Assembly: GCF_026723765.1 (NCBI RefSeq)
Contig: NZ_CP113524.1
Span: 3,457,001-3,521,000, forward strand
Length of the DNA: 64,000 nt
Direction: 5' to 3'
Source: Lacrimispora xylanolytica
Lineage (GTDB): Bacteria > Bacillota > Clostridia > Lachnospirales > Lachnospiraceae
The position numbers and the translations under genes were made by a program. Positions 42,638 to 51,894 of the stretch are shown here, piece by piece. Within the stretch, counting starts at the first letter, position 1, and each line of letters begins with the position of its first letter. Below the pieces are notes generated by a model. It had not been told where the DNA came from and did no database searches. It saw only the letters and a list, made by a program, of their open reading frames with translations.

Positions 42638-43309
42638 ATGTCTTTTTTTCTGAATTACTCCGCTGAGAATGCGGAATATATGCTGACCACGGCAGGATAT
42701 ACAGCTGTGATCCTGTTGTTAGCAGCAGTCTTTTTTGGTTTTCAGTTCTTTTCAAAGTCCCAGGATACAACGCCTCATGTAAAGACCCAGCGTATGGTTT
42801 ACTGTGCAGGCGCCATGGCTCTTTCTCTTGTGACTTCCTTTATTAAGTTTGCCTCACTTCCATTTGGAGGCTCCATCACCCTGTTTTCCATGCTGTTTAT
42901 CTGCCTCATTGGCTATGTCTTCGGATTAAGAACAGGAATCATGACTGGGGTTGCTTATGGAATTTTGCAGTTTATCATGAATCCATATATATTCGCTCCC
43001 ATTCAGGTGCTCCTTGATTATCCTCTGGCATTCGGTGCCCTTGGACTGTCTGGCTTGTTTCGCAATAAAAAGCATGGACTGGTGGCTGGATATATCACAG
43101 GCGTTATAGGACGATATCTCTTTCATGTAATCTCCGGTTACATATTTTTTGCTTCTTATGCACCGGAAGGTACCAATTCCATGATTTATACCCTGGTATA
43201 TAACGCCACTTACATTCTCCCAGAGTTAATTGTAACCGTTATTATTCTTTATATGCCTCCTGTATTTAAGGCAATCACCCAGGTAAAGCGGCTGGCAGTA
43301 AGCGAATAA
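42638..43309 (+). CDS. thiT: Thiamine ECF transporter S component ThiT
   Basis: ThiT is the membrane substrate-binding component of the energy-coupling-factor importer for thiamine. It works with EcfA/A'/T encoded elsewhere. The 223-residue protein has about six helices and the family segments ASLPFGGSITLFSML, GVAYGILQFI and DYPLAFGALGLSGLF. The N-terminal 25-50 residues before the first conserved block are longer than I remember for other members. The start follows AAAGGAGG. The TPP riboswitch upstream confirms the role. Confidence 0.94.
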   Translation: MSFFLNYSAENAEYMLTTAGYTAVILLLAAVFFGFQFFSKSQDTTPHVKTQRMVYCAGAMALSLVTSFIKFASLPFGGSITLFSMLFICLIGYVFGLRTGIMTGVAYGILQFIMNPYIFAPIQVLLDYPLAFGALGLSGLFRNKKHGLVAGYITGVIGRYLFHVISGYIFFASYAPEGTNSMIYTLVYNATYILPELIVTVIILYMPPVFKAITQVKRLAVSE

Positions 43310-43335
43310 GCTTGATAAGAAGAAGGCGGCCTTTA

Positions 43336-43390
43336 AACCGTCCTCCAAACAACAGAACATAACATCTGACGTTTGGGGGACGGTTTTTTA
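43336..43390 (+). terminator. Strong terminator after thiT (bidirectional)
   Basis: AACCGTCCTCCAAAC (43336-43350) pairs with GTTTGGGGGACGGTT (43371-43385), followed by TTTTT on the plus strand. It may also end transcripts from ablB coming from the other side, where the flank is less T-rich. Confidence 0.9.
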
Positions 43391-43475
43391 TGACAAAGAA
43401 ATACTGTGCTCCTTTTCTGCCTCATCCTTAATTATTTTTCAACGACGTTTGATAGCTGCAATGCATTGTTGATAT

Positions 43476-44342
43476 TTAATTAATAGGATGAATATTTTTT
43501 GTCCAGATATTCATATCTTCAAATGCACCGCATATATTACAATTATTTATTAACCTGCCTGCATATATGTATTCGTGTTTACATAACACCATATTAATGC
43601 CAGTATTTATAGCTCTGGACAGACTATATAAAGTAATAAAGTTCCTGTTTAAAAGCTCTGATTCCAACTCATTTATAATATTGGACAGAACCCCTTTTCC
43701 CCTGTATTCTGCATAGGTGGCGCAATCCGTCATTTCAGCATTCAGATTCACTATGTCCATATCCGCTGAAGCGATCCCAATTATCTTTCCCTCTAATTCA
43801 GCAATCTTATACAATACGTTTCTATTCATTGTTTGACTTAGATAATCCTCGTCATATACAGGGGTAGGATATGTCGAAAACACGGCTGAAAACAAAGCAG
43901 CGATTTCTCTTATATCTCTTTGTGTCGCGGTTCTAATGCTATATGGCAGAGTGTTACTGCCACCGGCAATATATTTTCCATGTTTCTTTATGCACTGCCT
44001 GACCAACATATCTTTCTCTACAGAATTAGCAGCAATTTTTCTTTTGCTGTCTATAAAATAGGACAAACAATATGCATCTTTTCCCTTGAAAAATCCAGCT
44101 ATCTTTCCTTCGATATTAAATCCTGCCTCAGTAAATATCTTCAAATTAGATATATCGGTATTAACTATTATTTTACCCGCCTGATTTACCGTTGCAACGT
44201 CTATTATTTTTTCTAAGGCCTGAACCGATATGTTACTGGAATCAAGTATTTTCACGCGTTTATTCATGTTGTCCAGATATATTTTTATTGTATCTATTGT
44301 AATTTTACAATCATTTTCAGCATCACATTGAAATTTTTTCAT
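43476..44342 (-). CDS. ablB: Beta-lysine N-acetyltransferase AblB
   Basis: AblB acetylates beta-lysine to N-epsilon-acetyl-beta-lysine, a compatible solute made under salt stress. The 288-residue protein has an N-terminal regulatory-like region (about 1-125) and a GNAT acetyltransferase domain (about 135-288). The latter has [16 protein letters not shown] and the acetyl-CoA loop YRGKG, and a C-terminal LINNCNICG as in known AblB proteins. The start (after AGGAGAG) overlaps the end of ablA by 20 bases. The gene is AT-rich compared with the surrounding genome. Confidence 0.9.
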   Translation of the reverse strand: MKKFQCDAENDCKITIDTIKIYLDNMNKRVKILDSSNISVQALEKIIDVATVNQAGKIIVNTDISNLKIFTEAGFNIEGKIAGFFKGKDAYCLSYFIDSKRKIAANSVEKDMLVRQCIKKHGKYIAGGSNTLPYSIRTATQRDIREIAALFSAVFSTYPTPVYDEDYLSQTMNRNVLYKIAELEGKIIGIASADMDIVNLNAEMTDCATYAEYRGKGVLSNIINELESELLNRNFITLYSLSRAINTGINMVLCKHEYIYAGRLINNCNICGAFEDMNIWTKNIHPIN

Positions 44343-45600
44343 GATATCTTGCTCTCCTGTCTATTCGTACATTGCTCGCTGGTATCAGGCAAGTACACTC
44401 ATTTTTTAAGAGTTTCTCCACCCCCTTATATTCATCTTTTTTGTATTTATCACAAATACCACACTGCTTACATGTATGGGTTTTATCCACCGGTTCCGTA
44501 TACGTACATATAACACCTTCATAGTTTCTTAGAATTACTTTTTCCGGCGATTGAGATATCACATATTGCGGATTAACTGGTATCTTACCACCGCCCCCTG
44601 GTGCATCTATTACAAAGGTTGGCACTGCAAATCCTGAAGTATGGCCACGTAATAACTCTATGATCTCAATTCCCGCCGCTACTGGTGTACGAAAATGTTC
44701 AATGCCCTCAGACAGATCACATTGATATATGTAATAAGGTCTTACCCGATTAACTACCAATTGCTGCACAAGTGACTTCATAATAGATGGACAGTCATTT
44801 ATATTCTTTAATAATACAGACTGGTTACCTAGTGGGATTCCTGCATCAGCAAGCATTTTGCATGCAAGTTTTGATTCTTGTGTTATTTCATATGGATGAT
44901 TGAAATGGGTATTAATCCAAACAGGATGATATTTTTTAATCATGCTGCATAGAGTTTCTGTTACTCGCTGCGGCATAACAACTGGAACGCGAGTTCCAAT
45001 TCTAATGATTTCAACATGGGGTATTGCTCTTAATTCTTTCAAAATAAATTCAAGTTTTTCATCTGAAACGCACAATGCATCACCGCCAGATAATAAAACA
45101 TCTCTCACTTCAGTATGGACTTTTATATATTGAATGGCTTTTAAAATAGATCTTCTTGACAAGGAATTATCTTCCTGTCCTGCAAAGCGTCTCCTTGTAC
45201 AATGTCTGCAATACATAGAACATTGTTCGGTAATAAGAAAAAGCACCCGATCCGGATATCTGTGTGTAAGTCCACAAACTGGAGAGTCAAGGGTTTCATG
45301 TAAGGGGTCGCAGCTTTCACAATCTGATATCTCTGATTCATGAACTGTTGGAATCGCTTGCCTTCTAATTGGGCAATTATAGTCATCCGGATTAATTAGC
45401 GTTGCGTAATAAGGAGTGATAGCCATTTTTAATTTCTTAAGGCTGGTTATTATTCCATACTTTTCATCATCCGTAAGATTTATAACTTTCTCCAGTTCAT
45501 CCACCGTGGTAATTCTATTCGATATCTGCCATTGCCAACTGTTCCACTGTTCTTGCGTTACATCCTTCCATAATTCTATATTTTTAAAATTTCTTTTCAT
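44323..45600 (-). CDS. ablA: Lysine 2,3-aminomutase AblA (KamA)
   Basis: This radical-SAM, PLP-dependent enzyme converts L-lysine to L-beta-lysine. The 425-residue protein shows the radical SAM motif CSMYCRHC (C127, C131, C134), the substrate-binding Asp in [13 protein letters not shown] and in [10 protein letters not shown], and the PLP lysine in GGGGKIP. The kept aspartates favour lysine rather than glutamate as substrate. A C-terminal Cys cluster (CKQCGIC) matches clostridial forms. The ATG at 45600 follows GGAGG. It lies upstream of ablB, with a lysine-type ABC importer upstream. Confidence 0.93.
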   Translation of the reverse strand: MKRNFKNIELWKDVTQEQWNSWQWQISNRITTVDELEKVINLTDDEKYGIITSLKKLKMAITPYYATLINPDDYNCPIRRQAIPTVHESEISDCESCDPLHETLDSPVCGLTHRYPDRVLFLITEQCSMYCRHCTRRRFAGQEDNSLSRRSILKAIQYIKVHTEVRDVLLSGGDALCVSDEKLEFILKELRAIPHVEIIRIGTRVPVVMPQRVTETLCSMIKKYHPVWINTHFNHPYEITQESKLACKMLADAGIPLGNQSVLLKNINDCPSIMKSLVQQLVVNRVRPYYIYQCDLSEGIEHFRTPVAAGIEIIELLRGHTSGFAVPTFVIDAPGGGGKIPVNPQYVISQSPEKVILRNYEGVICTYTEPVDKTHTCKQCGICDKYKKDEYKGVEKLLKNECTCLIPASNVRIDRRARYHEKISM

Positions 45601-45654
45601 AAACACCTCCAGATAAAGCCAATCTATTAGTTAAGTATATTAATTCAGGCAATT

Positions 45655-46377
45655 CTATAAAATCTGTGATATAAACTCTTTCGTTCTCTCATTTAAAGGA
45701 CGTTCAAATATTTCCTCCGGTGTTCCTTCCTCGACAATTTTGCCTTCATCCATGTAAACGATTCTGTCAGCAACTTCCTTTGCAAACCCCATCTCATGTG
45801 TAACTACAACCATGGTCATACCATCATCTGCAAGGTTTTTCATAACCTTTAAAACTTCACCAACCAGTTCCGGGTCTAAGGCTGATGTAGGTTCGTCAAA
45901 TAACATAATCTTAGGATTCATAGCTAATGCACGTGCAATAGCGACACGTTGTTTTTGTCCGCCTGATATCATGGCTGGATATGTATCCGCCTTGTCTTGC
46001 ATATTTACTTTATCTAACAATGAAAGTCCTTCTTCCTTTGCCATTTTAAGCGGAACTTTCTTAACTTGTGTTAAGCCTTCCATCACATTTTCTAATACAG
46101 TTTTGTGTGGAAAAAGATTAAAATGCTGAAACACCATGCCTACTTCTTGTCTAATCAGGTGTAAATTCTTCGTTTTTGAGGTTATTGTTTTCCCATCAAT
46201 CTGAATCATTCCCTCCTGGGCTATTTCAAAAAAATTAATACATCGAAGTAACGTACTCTTCCCTGACCCACTTGAACCAATAATAACAACTACTTCATTC
46301 TTGTCTACATGGAATTCGATATCATGCAATACTTGATGCTTTCCAAACCATTTATTAAGTCCTCTTATATTTATCAT
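45655..46377 (-). CDS. Amino-acid ABC transporter ATPase (GlnQ/HisP type)
   Basis: This 240-residue ATPase powers the importer formed with the next two genes. It has Walker [10 protein letters not shown], the Q-loop [13 protein letters not shown], signature SGGQKQR and Walker [14 protein letters not shown], then the [18 protein letters not shown] switch typical of polar amino acid transporters. The start at 46377 gives the usual [12 protein letters not shown]. It is followed by ablA after a 54-base gap. Confidence 0.94.
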   Translation of the reverse strand: MINIRGLNKWFGKHQVLHDIEFHVDKNEVVVIIGSSGSGKSTLLRCINFFEIAQEGMIQIDGKTITSKTKNLHLIRQEVGMVFQHFNLFPHKTVLENVMEGLTQVKKVPLKMAKEEGLSLLDKVNMQDKADTYPAMISGGQKQRVAIARALAMNPKIMLFDEPTSALDPELVGEVLKVMKNLADDGMTMVVVTHEMGFAKEVADRIVYMDEGKIVEEGTPEEIFERPLNERTKEFISQIL

Positions 46378-46384
46378 AGGATGA

Positions 46385-47056
46385 TCACTCCAATACTTTA
46401 AAATCACTGACATTTAATCGTTTCTCAATTCCATTAGCTAATATCGTTAATACTGAGGTCATAATCAAATAGTAAATAGCTGCTATGCTTAACATTTCCA
46501 TTAATCGGAACGTAGAGGAACCAAGCTGTCTTGCATATAGCAATAGCTCCGGTATGGCAACAGCACTCGCTAAAGAGGAATCCTTTAGGGCTATGATCAA
46601 CTGATTGCTTAATGAGGGGACTGCACGTTTGAATGCCTGCGGTAATACGATACGGCGCATTACCTTCCCCTCTGTCATCCCCAAAGAAAGACCTGCTTCC
46701 CGCTGTCCTCTGGCAATTCCCTGTATCGACCCTCTGAATATTTCTGCGATGTACGCCGCATTATGAAGTCCAAGTGCTAAAAAAGCGGAGGGTAGATTAC
46801 CAATACGAACGATATTAACGAGACCAAAATAAATCAATAGTAACTGTAACAGCAATGGAGTCCCCCGAACAATCCATATATATACCCGTGCAGGAATGCT
46901 TAAAATCCTGTAATTGGATATACGCATCAGTGCAAGAATAAGTCCAAATATAATACCAATAAGGATACCGAATACCGTTACCAATACCGTCATCTTTGCT
47001 GCATCTAAAAATGACATAAAATAGTTTGGAATAACTGAAAAGTCCCAAATGCTCAT
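46385..47056 (-). CDS. Amino-acid ABC transporter permease
   Basis: This 223-residue permease of the HisM/GlnP class has about five helices. The EAA loop reads [24 protein letters not shown] (about 137-160, with the conserved G at centre), and RGTPLLLQL is near residue 65. The start follows AAGGAGG. It is between the binding protein and ATPase genes of the same operon. Confidence 0.94.
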   Translation of the reverse strand: MSIWDFSVIPNYFMSFLDAAKMTVLVTVFGILIGIIFGLILALMRISNYRILSIPARVYIWIVRGTPLLLQLLLIYFGLVNIVRIGNLPSAFLALGLHNAAYIAEIFRGSIQGIARGQREAGLSLGMTEGKVMRRIVLPQAFKRAVPSLSNQLIIALKDSSLASAVAIPELLLYARQLGSSTFRLMEMLSIAAIYYLIMTSVLTILANGIEKRLNVSDFKVLE

Positions 47057-47087
47057 ACTTTTCCTCCTTTATATGTAAATCTAAAAA

Positions 47088-47876
47088 CTATTTCACCGTG
47101 ATATCCACGCCACCCAGCCATTTTTCACTGATCTTAGTTAATGTACCATCCTCATGCATTTCTTGTATTATTTTATTTATTTTTTCTAGTAGTTCCTTAT
47201 CATCCTTGTTGATTGCGATCCCCATATTTTCAAGCCTTAATAGTTCTCCGATAAGAATCAGATTTTCACCGCCTGCAATATCCTCCATTGCAGACAAGCC
47301 TACCAATCGGTCTGTAATCACACCATCAACCCGCCCATTGATCAACTCCAAAAGTGTCGCATTATCATCTTGATAAAAGCTTACTTCTGCTCCTAATTTT
47401 TCTGCATCTAAAACAAAATTCGTTCCTGTCGTTACAGCAATTTTTTTTCCGCTCAATTGATTCACTTCAGTAATTTCTGAATCTTTATTTACAAATAATT
47501 GTGCACCTGAATAATAATAAGGATTTGTAAAATCTACAACTTTAAGGCGCTCATCTGTTATAGCCATACTACCTAAGACAGCATCATATCGCTTGTTCCT
47601 TAACCCTTCCGTCAGGCCATCCCAATCAGATGTGACATAGTTAAGTCCAACCCCTAAACGCTTTGCTATTTCTTCCCCTGTATCAACGTCAAATCCGACA
47701 ACTTTACCATCTTCCATATAGTTAAATGGGGGGTAACCTCCACTTCCTACAACCGTTAATGTACCTGCTTGCTCAACGCGCTTTAAACTGTCTGTTTCCT
47801 CCTTTTTGCAGCCGGTGAAAAGAATCGAAATTGATGTTAATACTAAGAATAATATTATTTTTTTTCTCAGATTCAT
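47088..47876 (-). CDS. Amino-acid binding lipoprotein of an ABC importer
   Basis: This 262-residue lipoprotein has a signal peptide with lipobox FTGC and a family-3 solute-binding domain (opening GTLTVVGSGGYPPFNYMEDGK split, with the FDVDTGEEIAKRLG hallmark). It has an acidic binding face, compatible with basic amino acids. Adjacency to lysine 2,3-aminomutase suggests lysine as ligand. The ATG at 47876 follows AAGGAGG. A 12-bp perfect palindrome lies 30 bases upstream. Confidence 0.9.
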   Translation of the reverse strand: MNLRKKIILFLVLTSISILFTGCKKEETDSLKRVEQAGTLTVVGSGGYPPFNYMEDGKVVGFDVDTGEEIAKRLGVGLNYVTSDWDGLTEGLRNKRYDAVLGSMAITDERLKVVDFTNPYYYSGAQLFVNKDSEITEVNQLSGKKIAVTTGTNFVLDAEKLGAEVSFYQDDNATLLELINGRVDGVITDRLVGLSAMEDIAGGENLILIGELLRLENMGIAINKDDKELLEKINKIIQEMHEDGTLTKISEKWLGGVDITVK

Positions 47877-47904
47877 GTAACCTCCTTCTTGTTTCAAGCC
47901 AAAA

Positions 47905-47936
47905 GTAACAACTTCATTTTATCATGAAGTTGTTAC
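47905..47936. promoter_or_regulatory. 12-bp perfect inverted repeat before the amino-acid ABC operon
   Basis: GTAACAACTTCA (47905-47916) and TGAAGTTGTTAC (47925-47936) are exact inverted repeats around an 8-base loop. They could be an operator for a dimeric regulator, or an RNA hairpin in the leader. The flanking T-run is too short for a confident terminator call. Confidence 0.7.
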
Positions 47937-48033
47937 TCATCCAAGTAAAATTTTATTTTTTTTACTAATTATGTGTTTAGCACCTGTACCCATTACGCTC
48001 AATGTAAGTGAGTAATAAATGGTTTCTTGCATC

Positions 48034-48070
48034 AAAATAGCGTAGCAGCTGAAAACTACTACGCTATTTT
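48034..48070 (-). terminator. Terminator after the MFS gene
   Basis: AAAATAGCGTAG (48034-48045) pairs perfectly with CTACGCTATTTT (48059-48070), which carries its own T-run. It is about 57 bases past the MFS stop and also blocks read-through into the lysine operon. Confidence 0.7.
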
Positions 48071-48126
48071 GTCTGAATCATTGGGGCCACATCGTTACAT
48101 GCCCTTTAAGATACTATTTTTACGCT

Positions 48127-49578
48127 CTAACTCGTTTCCACATTATGATAGGACTGTTTCTTTCGCTTCTGACCGTACAGTCTCACTGCGGTTAAACAAG
48201 CACCCATTCCGCAAATCGCTGCGGCAATCAGATAGACGGTCCTCATTCCATAAATAAATACATCGTCACGTCCCCTGATATAATCTGATACATTATAACC
48301 GACCTTCTGACTCATCTGGCTGTAGAGAATAATAACAGCAAAGGACACTCCGCTGATAATACCCAGATTCCGAATCAATGCATTGACACTACCGCAGATT
48401 CCCAGCATATTTTTCGGAGCCGTAGACATTGTAATAGAATTGTTGGGAGATTGAAATAATCCGTTTCCTACTGACATGATTGCCAGATAAACCACCAAAA
48501 CCTTGATTTCTGAAGTTTCCGTTAAGGTGGCCATAAGACAAAGTCCCACTCCTGACAAGCAAAGTCCTGCAAAGGTAAGAATCTCCGAACCTATCTTATC
48601 AGATAAATACCCGCTGACTGGAGCTACTACTGCCAGAATTACCGGAGATACCATAAGTATGATTCCTGTAAACGCAGGAGAATATTTAAGGGTATCCTGA
48701 AGATAAAAGGGCAGGATGATGGAAGAGCTACTGAGCGCCACAAAGGATAAAAAGGCGCATAATATGCTGATGGAAAACAGGCTGTTTCGAAACAGACTGA
48801 GAGGCAAAAGGGGTACTTCTGTCCGGCTCTCCAGATAAAGAAACAAAAGGAAGGAAATAAAAAAGAAAAGGAATCCTCCCACAATCAGCGGGCTTGCGTA
48901 TCCGTAGTTCTTTCCCAATGTCAGTGATAAAAACAAAGTGACCACGGAAAATAAAAATAAAACACTTCCTTTTCTATCAAAGGGCTGTTGCGATGCTTTT
49001 TTTGATTTGGGAAGAATCCTTATTCCTAAAAAATAAACCAAGATTCCAATTGGTACATTAATTAAAAATATATATTCCCAGGCAAAAGAATGTATAATAA
49101 AACCGCCCAGGGGTGGACCTGCCATGGACCCAAGCGCTACCGCAGTACCTGAGATTCCAAGGGCTTTTCCCCTCTCATTTGCTGGAAAGACCTGGGTGAT
49201 GATTCCCTGATTGGTGCCCATAGCTGCCGCTGCTCCAAGAGCCTGGATTCCCCGGGAAATAATGAGCTGTAAAAAGCTATGGGATATCCCGCAAAGCAAT
49301 GATCCAGCAGTAAAAACTAAAACTCCGTATAAGAAAATCCGTGTCTTTCCTATAATATCGCCCAAACGGCCAAAAATTAAAATGGTTCCGACCACCACCA
49401 GAAGATAAATCGTTACTACCCAGGAAATTGCCTCTGAGCTTACGTGTAAAAGCTCTGACATCTGGGGAAGGGCCACGTTTACGATGCTGCTGTCCAGAGT
49501 AGCCATAAGGGTGAGCAACACTACATTAATTAAAATAAGCATACGGTTTTTGTATACTTTTTCATTTGTTTGTTCCAT
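48127..49578 (-). CDS. MFS drug efflux transporter (DHA2/EmrB type)
   Basis: This 483-residue major-facilitator protein has 14 predicted helices. It has motif A GRLGDIIGKTRIFLYG, a motif C-like ALGSMAGPPLGGFI and the DSSIVNVALP opening of EmrB/QacA proteins. It is predicted to expel toxic compounds by proton antiport. Starts at 49602 (weak site) and 49578 (GGAG at 7 bases) are possible; the latter is chosen. The gene follows a MarR regulator on the same transcript. Confidence 0.9.
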   Translation of the reverse strand: MEQTNEKVYKNRMLILINVVLLTLMATLDSSIVNVALPQMSELLHVSSEAISWVVTIYLLVVVGTILIFGRLGDIIGKTRIFLYGVLVFTAGSLLCGISHSFLQLIISRGIQALGAAAAMGTNQGIITQVFPANERGKALGISGTAVALGSMAGPPLGGFIIHSFAWEYIFLINVPIGILVYFLGIRILPKSKKASQQPFDRKGSVLFLFSVVTLFLSLTLGKNYGYASPLIVGGFLFFFISFLLFLYLESRTEVPLLPLSLFRNSLFSISILCAFLSFVALSSSSIILPFYLQDTLKYSPAFTGIILMVSPVILAVVAPVSGYLSDKIGSEILTFAGLCLSGVGLCLMATLTETSEIKVLVVYLAIMSVGNGLFQSPNNSITMSTAPKNMLGICGSVNALIRNLGIISGVSFAVIILYSQMSQKVGYNVSDYIRGRDDVFIYGMRTVYLIAAAICGMGACLTAVRLYGQKRKKQSYHNVETS

Positions 49579-49632
49579 TGATATCTCCGTTTCTAGATTC
49601 ATATAATAAATTCTCTCTTCTTTCTTCCCCTT

Positions 49633-50085
49633 TTATTCCTCATCTTTTTGAATCCTTCGAAGATGTCTTGCTTCTTTTAAAACCACATCAAGCATCCTCA
49701 TCAGTTCTTCCTTTTCCTTCTCATCAAGCCCTTTTGTAATGGCATCGTTCCAGAGAGTCATTTCCTTTTTGATGGCTGGAATCATGGATTTTCCCTCTTC
49801 CGTCAGATAAAGCTTATACGCTCTTGTATCCTTATGGTCTGTCTCTTTTTTCACATATCCCATTTGGATCAGTTTTTTTACCTCTCTGGCTGACATCGCT
49901 TTATCCACGTTTAATTCCTTGCTCAGCTGGTTTTGGTTGATTCCATCTTTAAGAGCTAACGCCAGCAAAAAGGAACCGCTTCCGCCGCATAATCCGTATG
50001 GTTTTAATACTTCATTGGTATAAGACAGGGTACAACGATAAATACCTCCCGTATACTTACTGAGCTTTCTATATTCTTCTTTCAT
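49633..50085 (-). CDS. MarR-family regulator
   Basis: This 150-residue winged-helix regulator has the MarR core NQLSKELNVDKAMSAREVKKLIQMGYVKKE (recognition helix and wing, about 53-83) and a D-x-R wing in DHKDTRAY. It probably represses itself and the downstream efflux gene. A ligand released by a drug would derepress. The start follows AAGGAG. Its promoter overlaps an 18-base palindrome. Confidence 0.9.
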   Translation of the reverse strand: MKEEYRKLSKYTGGIYRCTLSYTNEVLKPYGLCGGSGSFLLALALKDGINQNQLSKELNVDKAMSAREVKKLIQMGYVKKETDHKDTRAYKLYLTEEGKSMIPAIKKEMTLWNDAITKGLDEKEKEELMRMLDVVLKEARHLRRIQKDEE

Positions 50086-50129
50086 TCTCTCTCCTTTTTC
50101 CTGATATTCCCCATATTCATTCGTTGGAT

Positions 50130-50158
50130 ATTATAGTCCTTTTTAGTTGATATGTCAA
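50130..50158 (-). promoter_or_regulatory. Sigma-A promoter of the marR-MFS operon
   Basis: On the minus strand a perfect TTGACA (50153-50158) and a perfect TATAAT (50130-50135) have exactly 17 bases between them, about 45 bases upstream of the start. Confidence 0.85.
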
Positions 50159-50161
50159 CTA
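50144..50161. promoter_or_regulatory. Likely MarR operator
   Basis: TAGTTGA (50144-50150) and TCAACTA (50155-50161) are an exact inverted repeat around TATG. The site covers the -35 box of the marR promoter and is near the divergent gene, so binding would block transcription. Confidence 0.7.
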
Positions 50162-50243
50162 TATAAGAATAGAAAAATTGTCAGTAGCACATCAGCATGT
50201 ACTTAAGGAATATAATGAAATAAAAAGCTTAAAAGGAGATATT

Positions 50244-51806
50244 ATGAACGATCAGGTGGAAGCCTTACATGAATTGAAAGCGCTTTTGGAAGAAGCCGGA
50301 AAGGACAGCCGGAATTTTAAGATTTATGATAAATTAGGAGAATACTATAAAAAGGAAGGGAATTTAAAACGGGCGTATTTTTGCTTTGTCCACAGTTTTT
50401 ATCTTTGTGAGGATAAAGAAGAAGCTTCCAGGCTTTCAAGCATCATTGAAGCTATGAAAAAGGATTCACCGGAGGATACCCCCCAGGTATCTCTCCTCCT
50501 TCCATCCGTACCGGAACTGGCACAAATGAAAGCTATTTTAGCTGCCACACTGGCCCTTAAGGAAGATTCCAATCACGTTGTAATTCTTGACTGGGAGGAA
50601 TCAAAGGAAGTTACTGACTGGCTGCTTGGTGAAAAAGAGATTACGGTACTTTCTGTCAAGGGACTTACCCTTCATAATGCCTATGAAAAGGCTGTGAAGC
50701 TGACAGGAGAAGCAGATGATCTTATGATTTTAGATAAAGGCTCTGCTCTCCTTGCCCATGCCCTGTTCCTCCTTCGCATGTCTCTTTACAGAGATGACGA
50801 AATTGGCGCTGTCAATGCAGTCACCAACGGACCTGCCTACGGACTGACAGAATTTGAAACTCCCATTCGCCGGGCTGATGGTTATGCGATTGAACATAAC
50901 CTGCCTGGAGATGATAATATGGCTCCGGCTCTTGTCCCCTCCTGCGGCAGCATTCTGGTAAACAGAAAATGCTGGGATGAAGTCAAAGGCTTCCATCCAT
51001 CCTTCCTGACCTTAGAGGTAGCGGAAAAGGATTTAAGCTTCCAGCTTATTTCCTTAAAAAAGCTGACCTTTATCTGCCACCACGGCTATGTCTATACCAT
51101 TGTACAGAATCAGAATAATCCAGCCAGACTCCTGGATTTCAACCATTTTTATGATAGATGGAACGTGCGCCTTAATTATTCCATGTTCAGCCGTCCGGAT
51201 ATCCTGGCCCTCATTACAGATCCAGCCGATACCCCACTAAGAGTCTTAGATGTAGGCTGTGCCTGTGGAGCTTCTCTGCTAGCCATAAAGAATAAATACC
51301 CACTGGCAGAGCTTCACGGCATTGAGCTGGATCCCGGCTCATGGAGCATTGCTTCCAAGCTGTTTCCCGTAACTCAGGGCAACGTAGAACAGGACCTGGA
51401 TTATCCAGGGGAATATTTTGACTATATTATATTTGGTGATGTACTGGAGCACTTAAACCAGCCTGAGGCTGTGCTGGTAAATATGAAACGTTATTTAAAG
51501 CCAGGTGGTATGATTCTTGCAAGCATTCCAAATATCATGCACATTTCGGTTATCGGCGATCTGTTAAATGGTGCCTTTACCTATCAGGACAGCGGAATTT
51601 TGGACCGGACCCACCTTCGTTTCTTTACAAAGGCAGAAATCATCAAAATGTTCTCACGGGCAGGATATGAGATCCTTGATGTTGGCAACACCAGAGTCTG
51701 GGTCAGTGATGATCAGCTGCGCCTGATTGAGAAGCTTTGCGCTCTCAGTACCAGTCAGACAGACGCATTTACCGCTTATCAGTATCTGGTGAAGGCGAAA
51801 AAATAA
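50244..51806 (+). CDS. TPR-like / glycosyltransferase-like / methyltransferase fusion protein
   Basis: This 520-residue soluble protein has three parts. The first is an N-terminal helical TPR-like region (about 1-75). The second is a degenerate family-2 glycosyltransferase-like domain (about 80-320, with VPSCGSILVNRKCWDEVKGF but a weak nucleotide-sugar DxD). The third is a SAM-dependent methyltransferase domain (about 335-480) with motif I VLDVGCACGASLLAIK and IIFGDVLEHLNQPEA. It probably modifies a surface glycan or a small molecule. The ATG at 50244 follows AAAGGAG. It stands alone on the plus strand, with a TATAAT at 50211-50216 but no clear -35. Confidence 0.78.
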   Translation: MNDQVEALHELKALLEEAGKDSRNFKIYDKLGEYYKKEGNLKRAYFCFVHSFYLCEDKEEASRLSSIIEAMKKDSPEDTPQVSLLLPSVPELAQMKAILAATLALKEDSNHVVILDWEESKEVTDWLLGEKEITVLSVKGLTLHNAYEKAVKLTGEADDLMILDKGSALLAHALFLLRMSLYRDDEIGAVNAVTNGPAYGLTEFETPIRRADGYAIEHNLPGDDNMAPALVPSCGSILVNRKCWDEVKGFHPSFLTLEVAEKDLSFQLISLKKLTFICHHGYVYTIVQNQNNPARLLDFNHFYDRWNVRLNYSMFSRPDILALITDPADTPLRVLDVGCACGASLLAIKNKYPLAELHGIELDPGSWSIASKLFPVTQGNVEQDLDYPGEYFDYIIFGDVLEHLNQPEAVLVNMKRYLKPGGMILASIPNIMHISVIGDLLNGAFTYQDSGILDRTHLRFFTKAEIIKMFSRAGYEILDVGNTRVWVSDDQLRLIEKLCALSTSQTDAFTAYQYLVKAKK

Positions 51807-51824
51807 AAACTGAGAAATAAATAA

Positions 51825-51876
51825 AAAGAACGCGTTGCAAGACTGGCTTTACAACCAGTATGCAATGCGTCCTTTT
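51825..51876 (+). terminator. Bidirectional terminator between the GT/MT gene and kdpE
   Basis: An imperfect 23-bp stem (AAAGAACGC, TTGCA, ACTGG / CCAGT, TGCAA, GCGT, CTTT) is flanked by A-run and T-run on both sides, serving the convergent genes. Confidence 0.85.
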
Positions 51877-51894
51877 CCTGTTACATAAATTTAT

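Noticed and set aside
47877-48033. Lysine riboswitch (L box) before the lysine-related ABC operon
   Set aside because: The leader is short and AT-rich and none of the conserved L-box core segments were seen; only a palindrome is present.
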